A DNA stretch of 64,000 nt from Bryum argenteum (taxonomy: Eukaryota; Streptophyta; Bryopsida; Bryales; Bryaceae): positions 36,372,101-36,436,100 of the forward strand of contig CM073321.1 of assembly GCA_037043015.1 (NCBI GenBank), given 5' to 3'. The position numbers were made by a program, and so were the translations under genes. Under the pieces are notes generated by a model. The model was not told the origin of the DNA and searched no databases. It saw only the letters and a program-made list of their open reading frames with translations. Below are positions 1 to 10,890 of the stretch, piece after piece (position 1 is the first letter of the stretch; each line of letters starts with the position of its first letter).

Positions 1-2100
1 CGTATGCAATGTGAAGTGGGTGTTTGTCGCGATTCTAATTACTCCAACTCTATTTTTTTCTTAGTGGGCCTTACTTGGTAGCATAATCCTGGCTCACTTA
101 GTTGATAGCAACCGGCCACGACTTAGCTCACACTTGCATGTGCCCCACACACACAATGTTAGCATCATTCCAAGTCAAGGTGTCCAACCCACCTTGACTC
201 TATAACTCATTACCCGATACTCATTACCCGGAACTCCCACCAACACATGGGCGTGCGACTTGGTGGCACGAGGTGGCCTTCCACAAATGTCCAAGCTCCC
301 AAGAGTGACACTAATCACCCCCGGAGCTAACCGCCCTTATCCATTGTCCAACTTCCTACAAGTCCCCTTCCACTCTTGTCTCTCACTCCATTCGGGACTT
401 TGCCGGAAACCCTCCCGGAATCCGGCACTAGTCTTCGCGGGGACTAGTTTGGAGCGGAACTCTTTCCAACCCAATGTTGCGGGATGCTCAAGAGCATTCC
501 ACAATGCCCAAGGTGTGGTAATACGGCTTCTTTTCCATGCCTCACCTTTTTGAGCCATTCCCGGTCACTCCGGCACTACTTATCACGTGGACTAACTTGG
601 AGAGGGACAATTCCCAACCCCATGTTTAGAGATGCTCCATAGCTCCCTCTATTTTCTCTCAAAATGCAGGAGTGAGGCCCCATCCGAAGCCTCACCCCTT
701 GGAGCCACTCCGACTCCTCATGGACCCATGTGCAAGTGAGGAGGGAGACCACCACTCCTCATAGTACCCTCTGGAGTCTTCGGTAGGTCCCCCCGTCTTG
801 TGAGGAAGGGCCTTTCATGACACACTTTTTCTTTAGGAAGACCACCTGTTTTTGCCTTAGTCTCAAAAATAGGCCGTAACTTCTTCTCGGGCAAACTTGT
901 ATCTTCATTACTCAAATGGGCCATGCGAGCCCATTTTCGACATTAATCTTTCAGCAGATGTTGATAGACTCCTTACTTGTTCTAATTGGAGCTCCCATGT
1001 GGGAGCTATGCTCCTCTCTACATTCGGGAGTCTCGGAAGGCAGCAGTCCCGGAGTCTCAAAGTTCTGATGGTTTGGAGAGTCATATCTCCCAAAGCATTG
1101 CTTTGCTCCTCATGAGCCTTAGCATTTTGGAAAGTTTTTGTCCATAGCTTTCCAATGACATGCAACATGTCACCATCCCTAAAGAACGACAAATTGAGTC
1201 CCGAAAGGCAAAACTCCCAAGTCCCGGAACGCGCTCCAACTTTGGAGAGCCATATCTCATGACTTACAACTCCAAATCACGCGTCTTTGGATTAATGGGT
1301 GCGTGCTTGAACAAGAATTCAAATTAGGTAAGGCACCCCACCAAGTTCGTCCCGAGCACAACGCTATTGCGTGCTGTTTGCTGGGGACTCTCCTTGGTCA
1401 CCTCACCCTGTCTCTTGCCAAGCCCGAGGCATCACTCCCAAGGTATTTTTGGCTCACCACGGTGTTTGGGCATCCTTTGGAAAGGAATGTGACAATGCGC
1501 CTAGGACCTATGACATGGAGTGTGGATTGTCACGCCCCCCTAGCATGTACGCATCTCTTCCTATTGTATGAGGACTTCCACCCCTTCACTCCACGACCTG
1601 TGTTTGTATCAACAACTATATGGCATGAAGAACCAGTAGGAACTCTCTTGGAGAGACCATCAGTAGTAGGATCTCCACCGTACATGTCCTCATTTGTCAT
1701 TCGGGTGGGAACTATGCTCCCACAATTTGCAAATCTGCTGCAAACACAATGGGGTACAGAGGAGCACACACTCTTCTCGGATTTGGGCATGTAGCCTTAG
1801 TGGAATAATGCACAAACTCGTTAGTGGTTGAATGTTGTCTTGCAAAATACACAAGTAACGTTCCCATTATCTAGACATTCATACCACAAATTCCACTCTC
1901 TTGTTGTCTTCCTTTGGGTTTCCATCGCATTGGCAACTAAAGATGATGCTCCTAGTAGCCAATATGGTGTATTGTATAACATAATAATAGTTTGCTATAG
2001 TGTCTTGCGTGAACCAATTTTGACATTAGCTCCGAAGTTAATTAGCGCCATTCACCACCTTAAAACTCTCAGAGAACCCAAACTGAATTGAAGTCCAAGA
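1..2100. other. Unclassified non-coding stretch
   Basis: No gene is recognised here. The open frames are short, overlap on both strands and look like chance frames in moderately GC-rich DNA. The text is full of loosely similar phrases (CTCCCGGAA, GGAGAG, GAGCCACTCC), which suggests an old repetitive element, but I could find neither clear terminal repeats nor a domain. The longest frame (1303-1794, plus, 163 codons) has no motif I know. Confidence 0.4.
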
Positions 2101-2164
2101 CAGAGTGCAATGTGGTACACCGTGCCTCACAATGCCCATCCCACCTCCTTTTATACATAGATGG

Positions 2165-2345
2165 GAAGATGGGGATTTCTATGGGGCAGGGCGGGTGTGG
2201 CGGGGGAGGGGGTGCGGGTGAGGGGGCGGGTGAGGGAGGCAGGTGAGGAGGGCGGGTGAGGGAGCCGGTGAGGTGGGCAGGTGAGAGGGGAGGGTGAGGG
2301 GGCGGGTGAGGGGGGCAAGTGAGGGGGGCGGGTGAGGGGGGAGTG
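2165..2345. repeat. G-rich minisatellite
   Basis: Imperfect tandem units of about 12-14 bp of the form GGGTGAGGGGGC or GGGTGAGGGAGG run across this interval on the plus strand. Runs of three to six G every few bases could support G-quadruplex formation. The proline-rich frames on the minus strand (2069-2420) are translations of this repeat, not genes. Confidence 0.8.
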
Positions 2346-2379
2346 GAGGAGCTTCCACAGATCCAAGTCATCCTTCTTT

Positions 2380-2990
2380 CTACCCCCCTTCTTATTCAAT
2401 TTTAAGCCAACACAGGCCAATTCTCCCCACTGTTTTAGATTTGAGCTCCCACATTCCGATCTAACTCTTCTTCAAAAATTGAGCTATCACACTCCAATTC
2501 CAACTAATCTTGAAACAAAAAAAAATAAATTAAAAGTAGATAATCTTAAAAAATAATTTGAACAAAAGCTATAATGTGAATGTAGTTCACCCTTACCGAA
2601 AGAAGAGAATATTACAAAAAGAAGAAAATGTAGCTCATAAATAAAATAGTATTTGTAATGTAGAATTTGTTGTCAATCTATGTAGTTTTTTATGCTTTTG
2701 TTATACGTGTTTCTAAAAAGTTGAATACTTTTATATTTTATAAAATTTCATATATTTGTAAAAATTGTAAACCATAGGAAGTAAAATTTATTCGTAATAT
2801 AACATTGGGAAGTAAACTCAAATATATATAATACAACTCAATGATTTATTCTATATTCCTAATATAATTTTAGATGGTAAATTCAAATAAAGATATAAAC
2901 CATAGGATGTAAAATGGTGTTGCCGCCACTTGTATCGAAGGGGGCCTCTGATGTTGCGGAGGCATCCTATGCGCCGGTCAAGGATGTCAA
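2380..2990. other. AT-rich spacer without genes
   Basis: AT-rich sequence with short A and T runs. Two degenerate phrases around 2760-2800 and 2880-2910 (AAACCATAGGAAGTAAAAT, AACCATAGGATGTAAAAT) hint at an old duplication. No coding region or RNA gene is seen. Confidence 0.4.
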
Positions 2991-2999
2991 TATGGACGT

Positions 3000-3495
3000 T
3001 CTTTGAGGTTTTTGGGGCGGACGTCTGGACGTTGGTCCGGACAAATGTCCGGAGGGGGGGGGGGAAATCGTAGTTACTACGACATGAGTAAAATTTCAGG
3101 CCGTTGGATCATCTCAGAGATCGCATCGTGGCCGTTCAAATGATCTGGTAAAAGGTGATCGATCAAGAGGTTGTTCGCCCAAGCTAGCTGTTGGCCTTCG
3201 CGACTGATTTTCGGCCCCCGCAACCGCCCTCCGGTCCGGAGGGCGGTCGCACGAGGCGACGGCCGGTCCGGAGGGCAGTGGCGTGGGCCAAAAATTGGTC
3301 GCGCGGGCCGACGGCCGGTCCGGAGGCCGGTCGCACCGGGTGACAACCAGATCGGAGGCCGATTGCTTAATCCAACGATTTGTGTGCAGTCGGACGGCCA
3401 TTTACCCCGGGTAAATACACCAAAAACCACTAAGTCATGGACGCCCCCTTAACCTCCAGAGGACGTCCGACGTACGTCCACCAAAAGTCCGTGCG
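3000..3495. repeat. GC-rich palindromic segment
   Basis: A dense GC-rich block. At 3224-3246 there is a 23-nt odd palindrome with half-site CCGCCCTCCGG, one central T and the exact reverse complement. Variants of GGCCGGTCCGGAGG recur at about 3260 and 3310. Both edges carry ACGTC/GGAC-rich phrases (3010-3050 and 3455-3500), as if the block had related ends. It may be a small non-autonomous element or a satellite fragment. It is not the same motif as the 21-bp palindromes further right. Confidence 0.5.
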
Positions 3496-3603
3496 TCTAG
3501 ACGTTGTGACTTTCCTGGCGCCAGATGGATCGGGTTGATCATCGTCCTGGGAGTCGTCGTCACGGTCGCTGTGTCGTCGATAAGTCTGTAGGGTAACCTT
3601 TGT

Positions 3604-4815
3604 CTACGATTCTTCATCCGTTGTTTCTTCCTCTCGCATACAAAGGCGTTCTGATGCTCTCGGGCGTTGGAAGCAGATGTGGAGCCCGGACAAGTCAGAG
3701 TTGTCATTGCGATACTCGTTGTCACTACTGCTTTTGTTCTCGAAGTCGAGACTGGTGGACATCCATGCGGCTTTTGGGGGGGAGCGGTGGTTCGGTGAAA
3801 CCGCCAAGTAGTCGTCAGTGTCGAACACTGTAGGGGCAAGAATCTTGTGGATTTGGTGGACCTGCAACATCTATCGACTCCAGAGGTCGAGTCGACTGCA
3901 GATGGCCTGCAACATGTGGTTGCGGAGCTGGATGCGGGCAAGGGCGCGTCCTCTGAGGTCACGCTTGGTCTCGCGGGAGTTGATGAAGTTGACGAGCGCG
4001 TATCTCGAGTGTCTCGTTGCAATGGAGCAGCTCGTTGCTCTTGCCTTGTTGGAGGGTCAACTCGGCAGGGGCATGGTCGACTGCAACTTGGAGACGCCCA
4101 CATTCTGCTGTCGAGCGCTTGCCTCCAGTTCCGAGGTGTTCGATGGTGGTGGTGTTGGTGACAAGCTTGTTCTACGGGCGGGCAATGGTGGCATGCTGCA
4201 CGGAGATTGCGTGCTGCAAGGTCAGTACCTCAGCTTGGAGTTAGTTGACCTTAATAACCTAGGAGGCGAGTTTGGTGGTGTGTTGGGCTGCTTGCTGGCG
4301 AAGGGCGGTGTTCTCTTTAATGAGGCGGCTATTCTCCGTTGAGCTTTATCTCGATCCCGCTCCAGTGTTGAGTGGTTGAGTCGAGCGATCGCCAACTGTT
4401 GTGCGGTTTTGAGAATGGCTCTTTCAAACTTGGAGAAGGTGGCGCGCACCGTCTGCACTGCCTGTTGGTAGCGAGGTGAGGATGGTAGGTGAGGGAGTGG
4501 TCCGTGGCCAAAAGCTCCGTCGACATGTGTGCTAGACAACGGCAGGGACGGAGCGGGGACCGCAAATGCCTGCATTGGTAGGGAAGGAACCGCGTTGCCC
4601 GAAATCAGCATAGGCTCTGGTTTGGGCGCACCTTCGGAAGAAGCTGGGGCTAGACTCCAGGGTGTGCCTGTCAGGGTATTGTCCGTTGATGAAGGTAATG
4701 TCAACTCAGATTCGGAGCCGGATGCCGATATGGGGTCGGTGCTCGACTCGCCGAGCGGAAGGTTGTTCTTGGACAGACATCGCTTGCTTGGAACACAATA
4801 TTCATTAAAATGAAA
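3604..4815 (-). pseudogene. Decayed coiled-coil protein gene
   Basis: On the minus strand a plausible protein can be followed through several frames: a Ser/Pro-rich N-terminal part (about 4810-4450), a helical segment (SKFERAILKTAQQLAIARL, then LERDRDKAQ), a coiled-coil stretch (ENSRLIKENTALRQQAAQ, LQAEVLTLQHA), a helical part around NFINSRETKRDLRGRALA, and an acidic Ser-rich tail ending in EEETTDEES at 3604. Joining them needs a frame change near 4345 and reads through stops near 4265 and 4250 and before 3880. The coiled coil plus disordered tail resembles retrotransposon-associated or regulatory proteins, but no family is recognised. I call it a pseudogene because the frame is broken repeatedly. 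Confidence 0.45.
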
Positions 4816-5022
4816 TTGAGAGGTTTTAGATTGATGTTTTCTTATACACAGATAACTTTGAAAGTTATGAATCTTAAAGTTTCCAATCAATTTATAGTAT
4901 AAGATGGGGGAAAGTTTGTACATTGTGGAGTTTCCAAGCTGGACTTTTTGGAAAGTTTGTGCATTGTGGACTTTTTAAGTCGGAATTCCAATTGATTAAT
5001 ATAAAGGCCGGAGTAATTTTAA

Positions 5023-5290
5023 AATGGAAACCACGTCATGAGCTCAGTGGTTGGATGAGAAGGAGTCTTTGTGTAACGAAGGTGGTCCGAGTTCGATTCC
5101 GATCGGACTTGTTTGAGCAGCTAAAATGTATACATGACTTGGTACTGTTAAGTGAGCTTTGGCAGGCAGGGAAATTTGTATTACCAACCAGCCACGTACC
5201 CTTAATTGTGACATGTATGACGCACATAAACATCAGTGCTGCTAACCACTACTACCTTTTAGAACAAGTTAAATACATGTTATAATTTTT
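5023..5290 (+). mobile_element. tRNA-derived SINE-like repeat
   Basis: The head has RNA polymerase III promoter-like boxes: an A-box-like TGAGCTCAGTGGTTGG near 5038-5053 and a B-box-like GAGTTCGATTCC near 5090-5101, spaced as in a tRNA. The body then diverges from a tRNA and runs into an AT-rich end near 5290. No cloverleaf with a proper acceptor stem can be formed, so I call a SINE, not a functional tRNA. The exact 3' end is uncertain. Confidence 0.55.
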
Positions 5291-5299
5291 AATAACAAA

Positions 5300-5789
5300 A
5301 ATCAATCGACAAAAGTATTTAATGGAAAGAACAAACCTACACTACAATATATTATAGAAATATAATTTCATAAATTCGTACAATGTACTTTTGATTTCGA
5401 ATGAAACCCAGTACCACGAAAAAGTGTTGCTTGAAGCAAGCTAAGTAACTTGAAAAACTCCATACCCTACCAATACTACCAACATCCCAAACCACACATC
5501 GTTGTAGATCATTCGGTCTAACATATCTTTTATACTTTTAAATGCCTATAATCTTTTGAGTTTGAAACAAAAGATTAATATTTATAAGTCGTAAGACAAA
5601 GCCATGACTATGTAGTTGTTACAACACACAAATACGAATTTAATACATATAAGACCTTCAAGCATTTGAAAATTCAACTATAGTATCGTGAATGACTTTA
5701 ATTTGATCTACCGGAATTTTTAAAGTGCACTCGGTTGTATCCTTCTTGACCTTTGACTTTGATGAAGTCATCAATGAAGCTGTATTCTC
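5300..5789. other. AT-rich flank of element A
   Basis: AT-rich DNA between the SINE-like repeat and the stop codon of the DUF7869-like remnant. It contains no recognisable gene. The left end of element A should lie here or a little further left, but I could not identify a terminal inverted repeat or target-site duplication. Confidence 0.35.
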
Positions 5790-7013
5790 CTACAAAGGAG
5801 GTTGAGTATTTTTAACCTTCCAACGCAATCCTTTGTACGAATCCCATCCATTGTAGGTCTCTTGCACATCTCCAACCCTCGATGTAGGCGGAAAGAAATG
5901 AATAAGGATGCAATTAGGCTGCTCGGGGTTTATGTTTAGATCTGACAACGCTCGCGCAATCGACACCGGTTGCGAGTCACCATCAGCAGGCCGAATAGCA
6001 ACAACGTATCCTTCATAAACATCACGAGCTTCCCGAAAAGATGGTTGAGGGCGATCTCGGATCTCTCCAACATAGGCCTCATTCTCTCCAAACTCCTCAC
6101 GAAGTTCGCCATCTTCACCAAATTGGTCCTCCAAAGTTGCATCTATTCTTGATAATGGCCAAAATCCGTCCCAAAGAACATTCGATTGTTCAATGGGAAC
6201 CTCTAATGCTGCCTTCACAGCGCGCCAATAGAACACAAGATGTTCATAGCGTCTTCTATACTCTCCAGTTCTATCTTCATCAAACATTGCCTCCCAGTAC
6301 TTGATAAATCTAGATATGCCCTTCACAAGTTCCACCACACCCCTCATTGCGCGATGCGTCGTAGGAGGTGGATCACCACGTGGCCACAAACAACGACTTT
6401 CCGAGTCCTCTCTCCACAAGTTACTTCTGGTTGTATCATTTGGCAACCAATCTTGTGTTGTGCATGAAACCTTGTACTTCATCACGGGACAACTTTGAGA
6501 CAGAATTGATAGACTCATGAGTTAATATTCCTTTGGATTTGACGGATGTTTCACGAGGCGGGTTCCGAGCTGTATTGTTGTAACGTCTGCTACGAGATGA
6601 CTGAGGTCTCGCAAGAAGTGCAACACGAGAGTCATGATCGTGTCTTATCTCATGGTCTCTGAGACTAGCCCCATTATAAAAGACTTTATCGAACGGCCAG
6701 ACCCTGACTGAGTATCTCCACTCATCTAGCACCACTGTGGCATCAAAGGTCTTTGAGAATTGAACCGCGACTCGGGAGTGCCCAAGTGGACCGTTGCTAC
6801 CGAGAACGAGATCGTAACTGATGCTCTGACATAGGCCCTCCGCTACAGGCCGACCCTTGTCACCGTGAAGGCTAACGAACTTAGTAGCCCAAAGACGCCG
6901 GGGGATACCTTCACAGTTTGGAACGTTTTCCAGCTCCTCTGGTTGCACCGCAACATCCTCATCAGAGGAGTAATTACCAAGCATTTGAACATCATGAGCA
7001 GCCATGGTTGAGT
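5790..7013 (-). pseudogene. DUF7869-like protein, core deleted (element A)
   Basis: The N-terminal part (about 7005-6490) matches the start of the intact protein at 36499-39009: P(P/R)RLW, DGDKG-like, SNGPLG versus SSGPLG, EWRYSVRVWPFDKV versus DWIYSFKSWPIDRV, and (L/I)LTHESIN versus LLTQQSIN. At about 6490 it jumps to the C-terminal part (CPVMKYKV, DWLP, REDSE, LWPRG, ELVKGIS), in another frame. About 480 residues are missing, including the zinc-like CxxC and all three acidic motifs. A further 75-residue C-terminal module, absent from the B copy 1 protein, includes VYEGYVVAIRPADGDS and ILIHFFPP. The main exon begins after a TTTTTCAG acceptor at 7014. Its first exon probably lies to the right, near 10.69 kb. 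Confidence 0.8.
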
Positions 7014-7063
7014 CTGAAAAATCATTACAAACGATAGCTTAGAAACGATAGAATCGGTTGCGG

Positions 7064-8032
7064 TTCAACTCGAGTCGAGTTGAATACAGTAATGACTGAA
7101 CCTCTCCAGTTTTATATATTTGCTAATTCGATCCAGGGATCAGAAATAGAAGGAAAGCATTATGAGAAAAAAAAGATGTATGAATAGATTCAACTTGACT
7201 CGAGTTAAAATCCACGGAATAGTAATCCTACAATAACTAAAACAATCATTATTGTAGAATCTGGTACTCAAGATACTTAAGGCATTTTAAGTGGCACGAG
7301 CGTCTCTATGAGTTAAAAAGTATCTATAAATTGACACCAAACAAAAACATATATATGCGATATATCGTATACGAGTTTATTTAGACTTAAGAGTGTCTTT
7401 AAGTTGCTTCTAGGTCGAAAATATATTTTTGAATATCCACAAATATTTAAAGCGAATTCATTGCACGGTTGAGTATATCTCTAACTCTAATTTAACTTGA
7501 ATTTAGTTAAATATTACTGGGGTGATTAAAATATCACGTGGCGCAGCCGGAAATCCGTTCCGTGAATTTCAACTCGAGTCGAGTTGATCACTCGATTCCG
7601 GAAAGAGATTATCTTCTCATGGATAAACCAAAGGACCTGATGATGTCCAATTCGACTCGAGTCGAGTTGAATATTAACACCTAGAGATATAGCATTCTTG
7701 ATTCTGTGAATAATATTGATACTTAATGAATATATCTCCAATTAGGTGATAATTCATATTTAACTCGATTCGAGCTAAATATAATTGGGCTGATTACAAT
7801 GTCAAGTGTTCCTGACGAATATCCATAGTCACTGTGAATTTCAACTTGACTCGAGTTGAAATTCCACACCAATACAGGGAGCATCCCCTTATTAATAATC
7901 CAACTGAAACTAGAGGATTTCCCATTTCAACTCAACTCGAGTTGAATATCAACTCCCATGAATATATCATTCCTAATTCTGACACCATGTCTGATACTTG
8001 ACGAATTACAATTTAACTCGATTCGAGTTGAA
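7064..8032. repeat. A-type palindrome array in the DUF7869-like gene's intron
   Basis: Eight 21-bp odd palindromes at about 7064, 7189, 7568, 7651, 7759, 7840, 7926 and 8012. The consensus is half-site TTCAACTCGA, a central base, then the reverse complement. 7064-7084 is perfect; others carry one to three changes. The copy at 7759 is a hybrid with one A-type arm (TTTAACTCGA) and one B-type arm (TCGAGCTAAA). The sequence between sites is AT-rich and unrelated. The array lies upstream of the main exon of the minus-strand gene, matching the intron array of the B copies. Confidence 0.9.
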
Positions 8033-8079
8033 ATTGTACAGTTGAAAGTTGACATCTATATACAGAAAATAGGAGACAC

Positions 8080-8893
8080 TTACAAAATTACAGCTAAACG
8101 CGGATTACGAGGGTGAATGGCAGGAGTCCAGTCACGAAGACACCAATCTACCGGATACCGTGGTCACCGAGCGCCATCAGTCCCCACAGCAGGTTACCGC
8201 GGCACCAGATTTCCCCGAGATAGTGGCCCAGGATGACACCACAGGTACCGAGCAGGAGCGTCAGCAAGGTCAAGGTATGGACATACCGGAGGAGCAGTTA
8301 CAGGATCGCGTGCACATCCCGGAACACCTTACCGACACCGAGCAGACACCACAGGCATCGCCGAGGGTAGCAGAGGAGAAGGAGCAATCACCAGCACCGA
8401 CATCCACAACGACATCCATGGCACAGCCATCAACCCCGGTAACCCCTAAAATTTCATTTGCAGCTCACCGACAGGCATTGATACAGTTATCACATGATAA
8501 CACTTGGCATGTGGAACCTGAGAATGACAGCGATGCCGATGAGGAGTACCGGGATGCGCACGATGAAGTTCAGAAATACTTCAACAACCACCCCGATTTG
8601 GCCCAATGTTTTGCAGATCACACGGCTAGCGACGTTCAGTGTCCGGGTTGTAACAAAATGCTGGGCAAAACAGTCCACGATATCCATGAACACGCCAACA
8701 CAATTCGAAATTGACACTTGCTGCACAGGGGCATTGCCGCGGCTATCCGATCGCAGTACGACGATGATCGCCTCCACCACGCCGACAACAACAATGTCCA
8801 CGGGAACAGACTCGTCCCGACCGGCGACCAGCGGAGCGACGTGCCGGCACTAAGCAATCCGGGACGGATTGCGCTCTCACAGGGAGGGCAAAA
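8080..8893 (+). mobile_element. LTR retrotransposon 3' internal fragment
   Basis: This stretch ends in a polypurine-like AGGGAGGGCAAAA directly before the TG that starts the LTR at 8894. It contains the frame at 8160-8714. The base composition is GC-richer than the surrounding intron, and the palindromes stop at its left edge. It is read as the 3' end of an LTR element's internal region. The left boundary is estimated from the composition change. Confidence 0.55.
8160..8714 (+). CDS. Retrotransposon-associated protein fragment with C2H2-like tail
   Basis: An open frame of 184 codons, probably a fragment because coding character seems to extend upstream. The first 130 residues are Gln/Glu/Pro/Thr-rich and probably disordered. 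The end has VQCPGCNKMLGKTVHDIHEH, a Cys-x2-Cys followed by His-x3-His, which looks like a small zinc finger. It precedes the LTR as an envelope-position or extra ORF would in a Ty3/gypsy-like element. I do not recognise the family. It could also be the end of a polyprotein. Confidence 0.45.
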   Translation: MVTERHQSPQQVTAAPDFPEIVAQDDTTGTEQERQQGQGMDIPEEQLQDRVHIPEHLTDTEQTPQASPRVAEEKEQSPAPTSTTTSMAQPSTPVTPKISFAAHRQALIQLSHDNTWHVEPENDSDADEEYRDAHDEVQKYFNNHPDLAQCFADHTASDVQCPGCNKMLGKTVHDIHEHANTIRN

Positions 8894-9698
8894 TGTTACC
8901 CGACTGACGTCATCGGGTAACCTCGGCGGCCAAAGCGGGAGCAGCAGCGGCAACGGAGATAGCAGCACTTTTTCGGTGGAGGCACCAGCAGTTAACTGCA
9001 GATGCCTCGGCAGTCGATAAGGGCACCGTTCGGTTTCAGGGATATCCGCGGCAGCCGTAGTATAAAAGGTTGTAGAAAATAGGAGAGAGACACTCGTTGT
9101 AGTCACCGTAGCAGGATATGTTCAGTTTATCTTGGCAGAACGCTTGAATGTACTCCGTTGTTATCAATTGAATACAAAGGCCATGAGCCACAGTCTTTCT
9201 CTCCCATCCTTGTGTCTCCTCATCTCTCACCTGCTTACTCCGAACACCGAGGCTTGCTTGGTAGACTTGGCGGCAAGAACCCTAATCTTTGTCTTAGATG
9301 TTCTACACCCACCCACCTACCTTCATCGCTACAGTATCACCGAGGTTACCAAGGAAGGTCCGGTAGACAGCCGGACCAGGTTACGGGCTTCGGTGACCTC
9401 AGCTGTTGCCACGGTTAAACCTCGGTACCCCCCCCTCTTTTCCCTTCAAGATCAGTACTACCCACCGATTCTATTCGTGGGTAAAGTAAAAATAAGAAAG
9501 AAGAAGACGACTGAAATGCCCCTCCTTCCGCAGCACAACCAATGTTGCCGAAGTCAACGCTCGGCCTTTTTGGCTACTCCCTTTGTCTCGTTAGACCGAG
9601 CATAGCTCGGCCTCCCTTGTTATCCACTGCCATCCCAAACCTGCTACCTCCAGCGGATGAGCTCGTAAAGCACTCCATCCTCGTTACCTAGGCTAGCA
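8894..9698 (+). repeat. LTR (solo copy within fragment)
   Basis: The proposed LTR begins TGTTACCCGA and ends TAGCA, giving the usual TG...CA ends and a length of about 805 bp. It is preceded by a polypurine-like tract. It is followed by TTTTGGCGACCATGCTGGGG, which looks like a primer-binding site, and 75 bp later by a gag-like start codon. The first 27 bases contain an inverted pair, GTTACCCGA and TCGGGTAAC. A TATA box sits about 165 bp inside. No second LTR was found in the window, so the ends are inferred from context. Confidence 0.6.
9061..9067 (+). promoter_or_regulatory. TATA box of the LTR
   Basis: TATAAAA, followed by GGTTGTAG, in the first quarter of the proposed LTR. This is the position expected for the U3/R promoter of an LTR element. 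Confidence 0.5.
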
Positions 9699-9773
9699 TT
9701 TTGGCGACCATGCTGGGGATGGAGTGTTGAGTCATCCAGCAAAACAGGAAACAAAAACGTCAAACACGACGCA

Positions 9774-10169
9774 ATGCCTCCACGAAAAGCAACAGAAAGA
9801 ACCGCGGAACCTGAGGAGGTTATACCCCAAGAAGACCTAGATACCACGAGAGAACTTCTCCAATGGATGAAACAACAAATGACAGATTTGGTGGCAAAAA
9901 ACGACGCCACCAATGCCAAGATCGAAATATTAAACTCACACTATCTCCAAGGGGTAGGAACATCAACGACTGTTCCGCCCATCGTTACCATGGCCGGACC
10001 ATCACAGCTACCACCGATTGATCCAAACATAGCCGCTTCTATGGCATCAAGGGAAAGGGATCGGCTCATCAAGCTACCAAAGATACCTTACCCAATCTTT
10101 GATGACTACGGAGATATAATTTCAACTCGACTCGAGTTGAATTCGTTCACTAAGGACCAGTATGCTTAA
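9774..10169 (+). pseudogene. Gag N-terminal fragment
   Basis: The frame starts MPPRKATERTAEPEEVIP and continues with a helical segment (ELLQWMKQQMTDLVAK) and a Pro-rich linker up to LIKLPKIPYPIFDD. This is the layout of a Ty3/gypsy-type Gag N terminus, and it begins 75 bp after the LTR next to the primer-binding-site-like sequence. The coding similarity stops at about 10110. The next bases are an A-type palindrome (10121-10141) and intron-like DNA, which run the frame on to a chance stop. Capsid, zinc knuckle and polymerase are missing. Confidence 0.55.
10121..10141. repeat. A-type palindrome at retroelement junction
   Basis: A perfect 21-bp site (half-site TTCAACTCGA, central C). It marks the return to element A sequence on the right side of the retrotransposon fragment. 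Confidence 0.9.
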
Positions 10170-10649
10170 ACATTCTCCTGGAAATATCGGCGGTATTTAC
10201 GGACCTCAAAACCAGCTAACACTCGATATTATACAGTGACGTATAAGGTGCGGTGTGGACCTCATCTAGTGAATGAGCACATATTCCAGGACATAATCCC
10301 CACAGACACAGAAAAGTTATCCAGCGACCAGTGGATAACGTGCATGCTATTAATAGTAAGTGTTGAAACACCGAGGAATTGTGCCTTGCACTCAATTTGC
10401 AAACCACGCTCACCTGCGATTTGCAGATTTCGAAAGGAAAGTAGGACTCGCAATTGAAGAAACCACAGACAACAATCAGTAGCTAATACAAAAGTCGAAA
10501 AATACATGACGGGCAACTGTCATAACTTGAAACTGAATCAAACTAATACATCATGCGCCTTTTCCACAACACTAAAACCTGTAAATGAGAAACTACATCG
10601 GACGCAGTCAGCACCAACTCAAACTCCTTCTACACAAATACGCAACCTT

Positions 10650-10890
10650 GAACACACACATCGGAACAGAATATCATGTTAAACGCACCTTGAGAGCACC
10701 GACGAGAGTGAGAGAAAATGAAAGGAAAGGTTGAGAGACTGACTAGCCCGACCCCAGCCCGACCTCAACCGCTACATCGTGAGAGTATCCTCAACGCCCG
10801 ATATCGTGCAAAAAGCCGACGCATTTTGTCACAACATGAATTTTGCCTTCATAAGGCTCCGAAATAGGATTCCACTTTTTAAAACGGGAT
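10650..10890 (-). promoter_or_regulatory. Probable 5' leader region of the A DUF7869-like gene
   Basis: On the minus strand CTCAAG is followed by a donor-like GTGCGT at 10688-10683, so an untranslated first exon may end at 10689 and splice to the acceptor at 7014. Upstream (10735-10830) the sequence is GC-richer than its surroundings and contains CCCGACC repeats. The placement is by analogy with the B elements and is not proven. Confidence 0.3.

Noticed and set aside
1303-1794. 163-codon gene
   Set aside because: No start context, domain or conservation is visible, and overlapping frames of similar length exist on both strands.
2069-2420. Proline-rich protein genes on the minus strand
   Set aside because: They are translations of the G-rich minisatellite in two frames and have no conserved domain.
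5023-5110. Functional tRNA gene
   Set aside because: A-box and B-box-like motifs are present, but no acceptor stem or complete cloverleaf can be drawn; a tRNA-derived SINE fits better. The same holds for 39440-39530.
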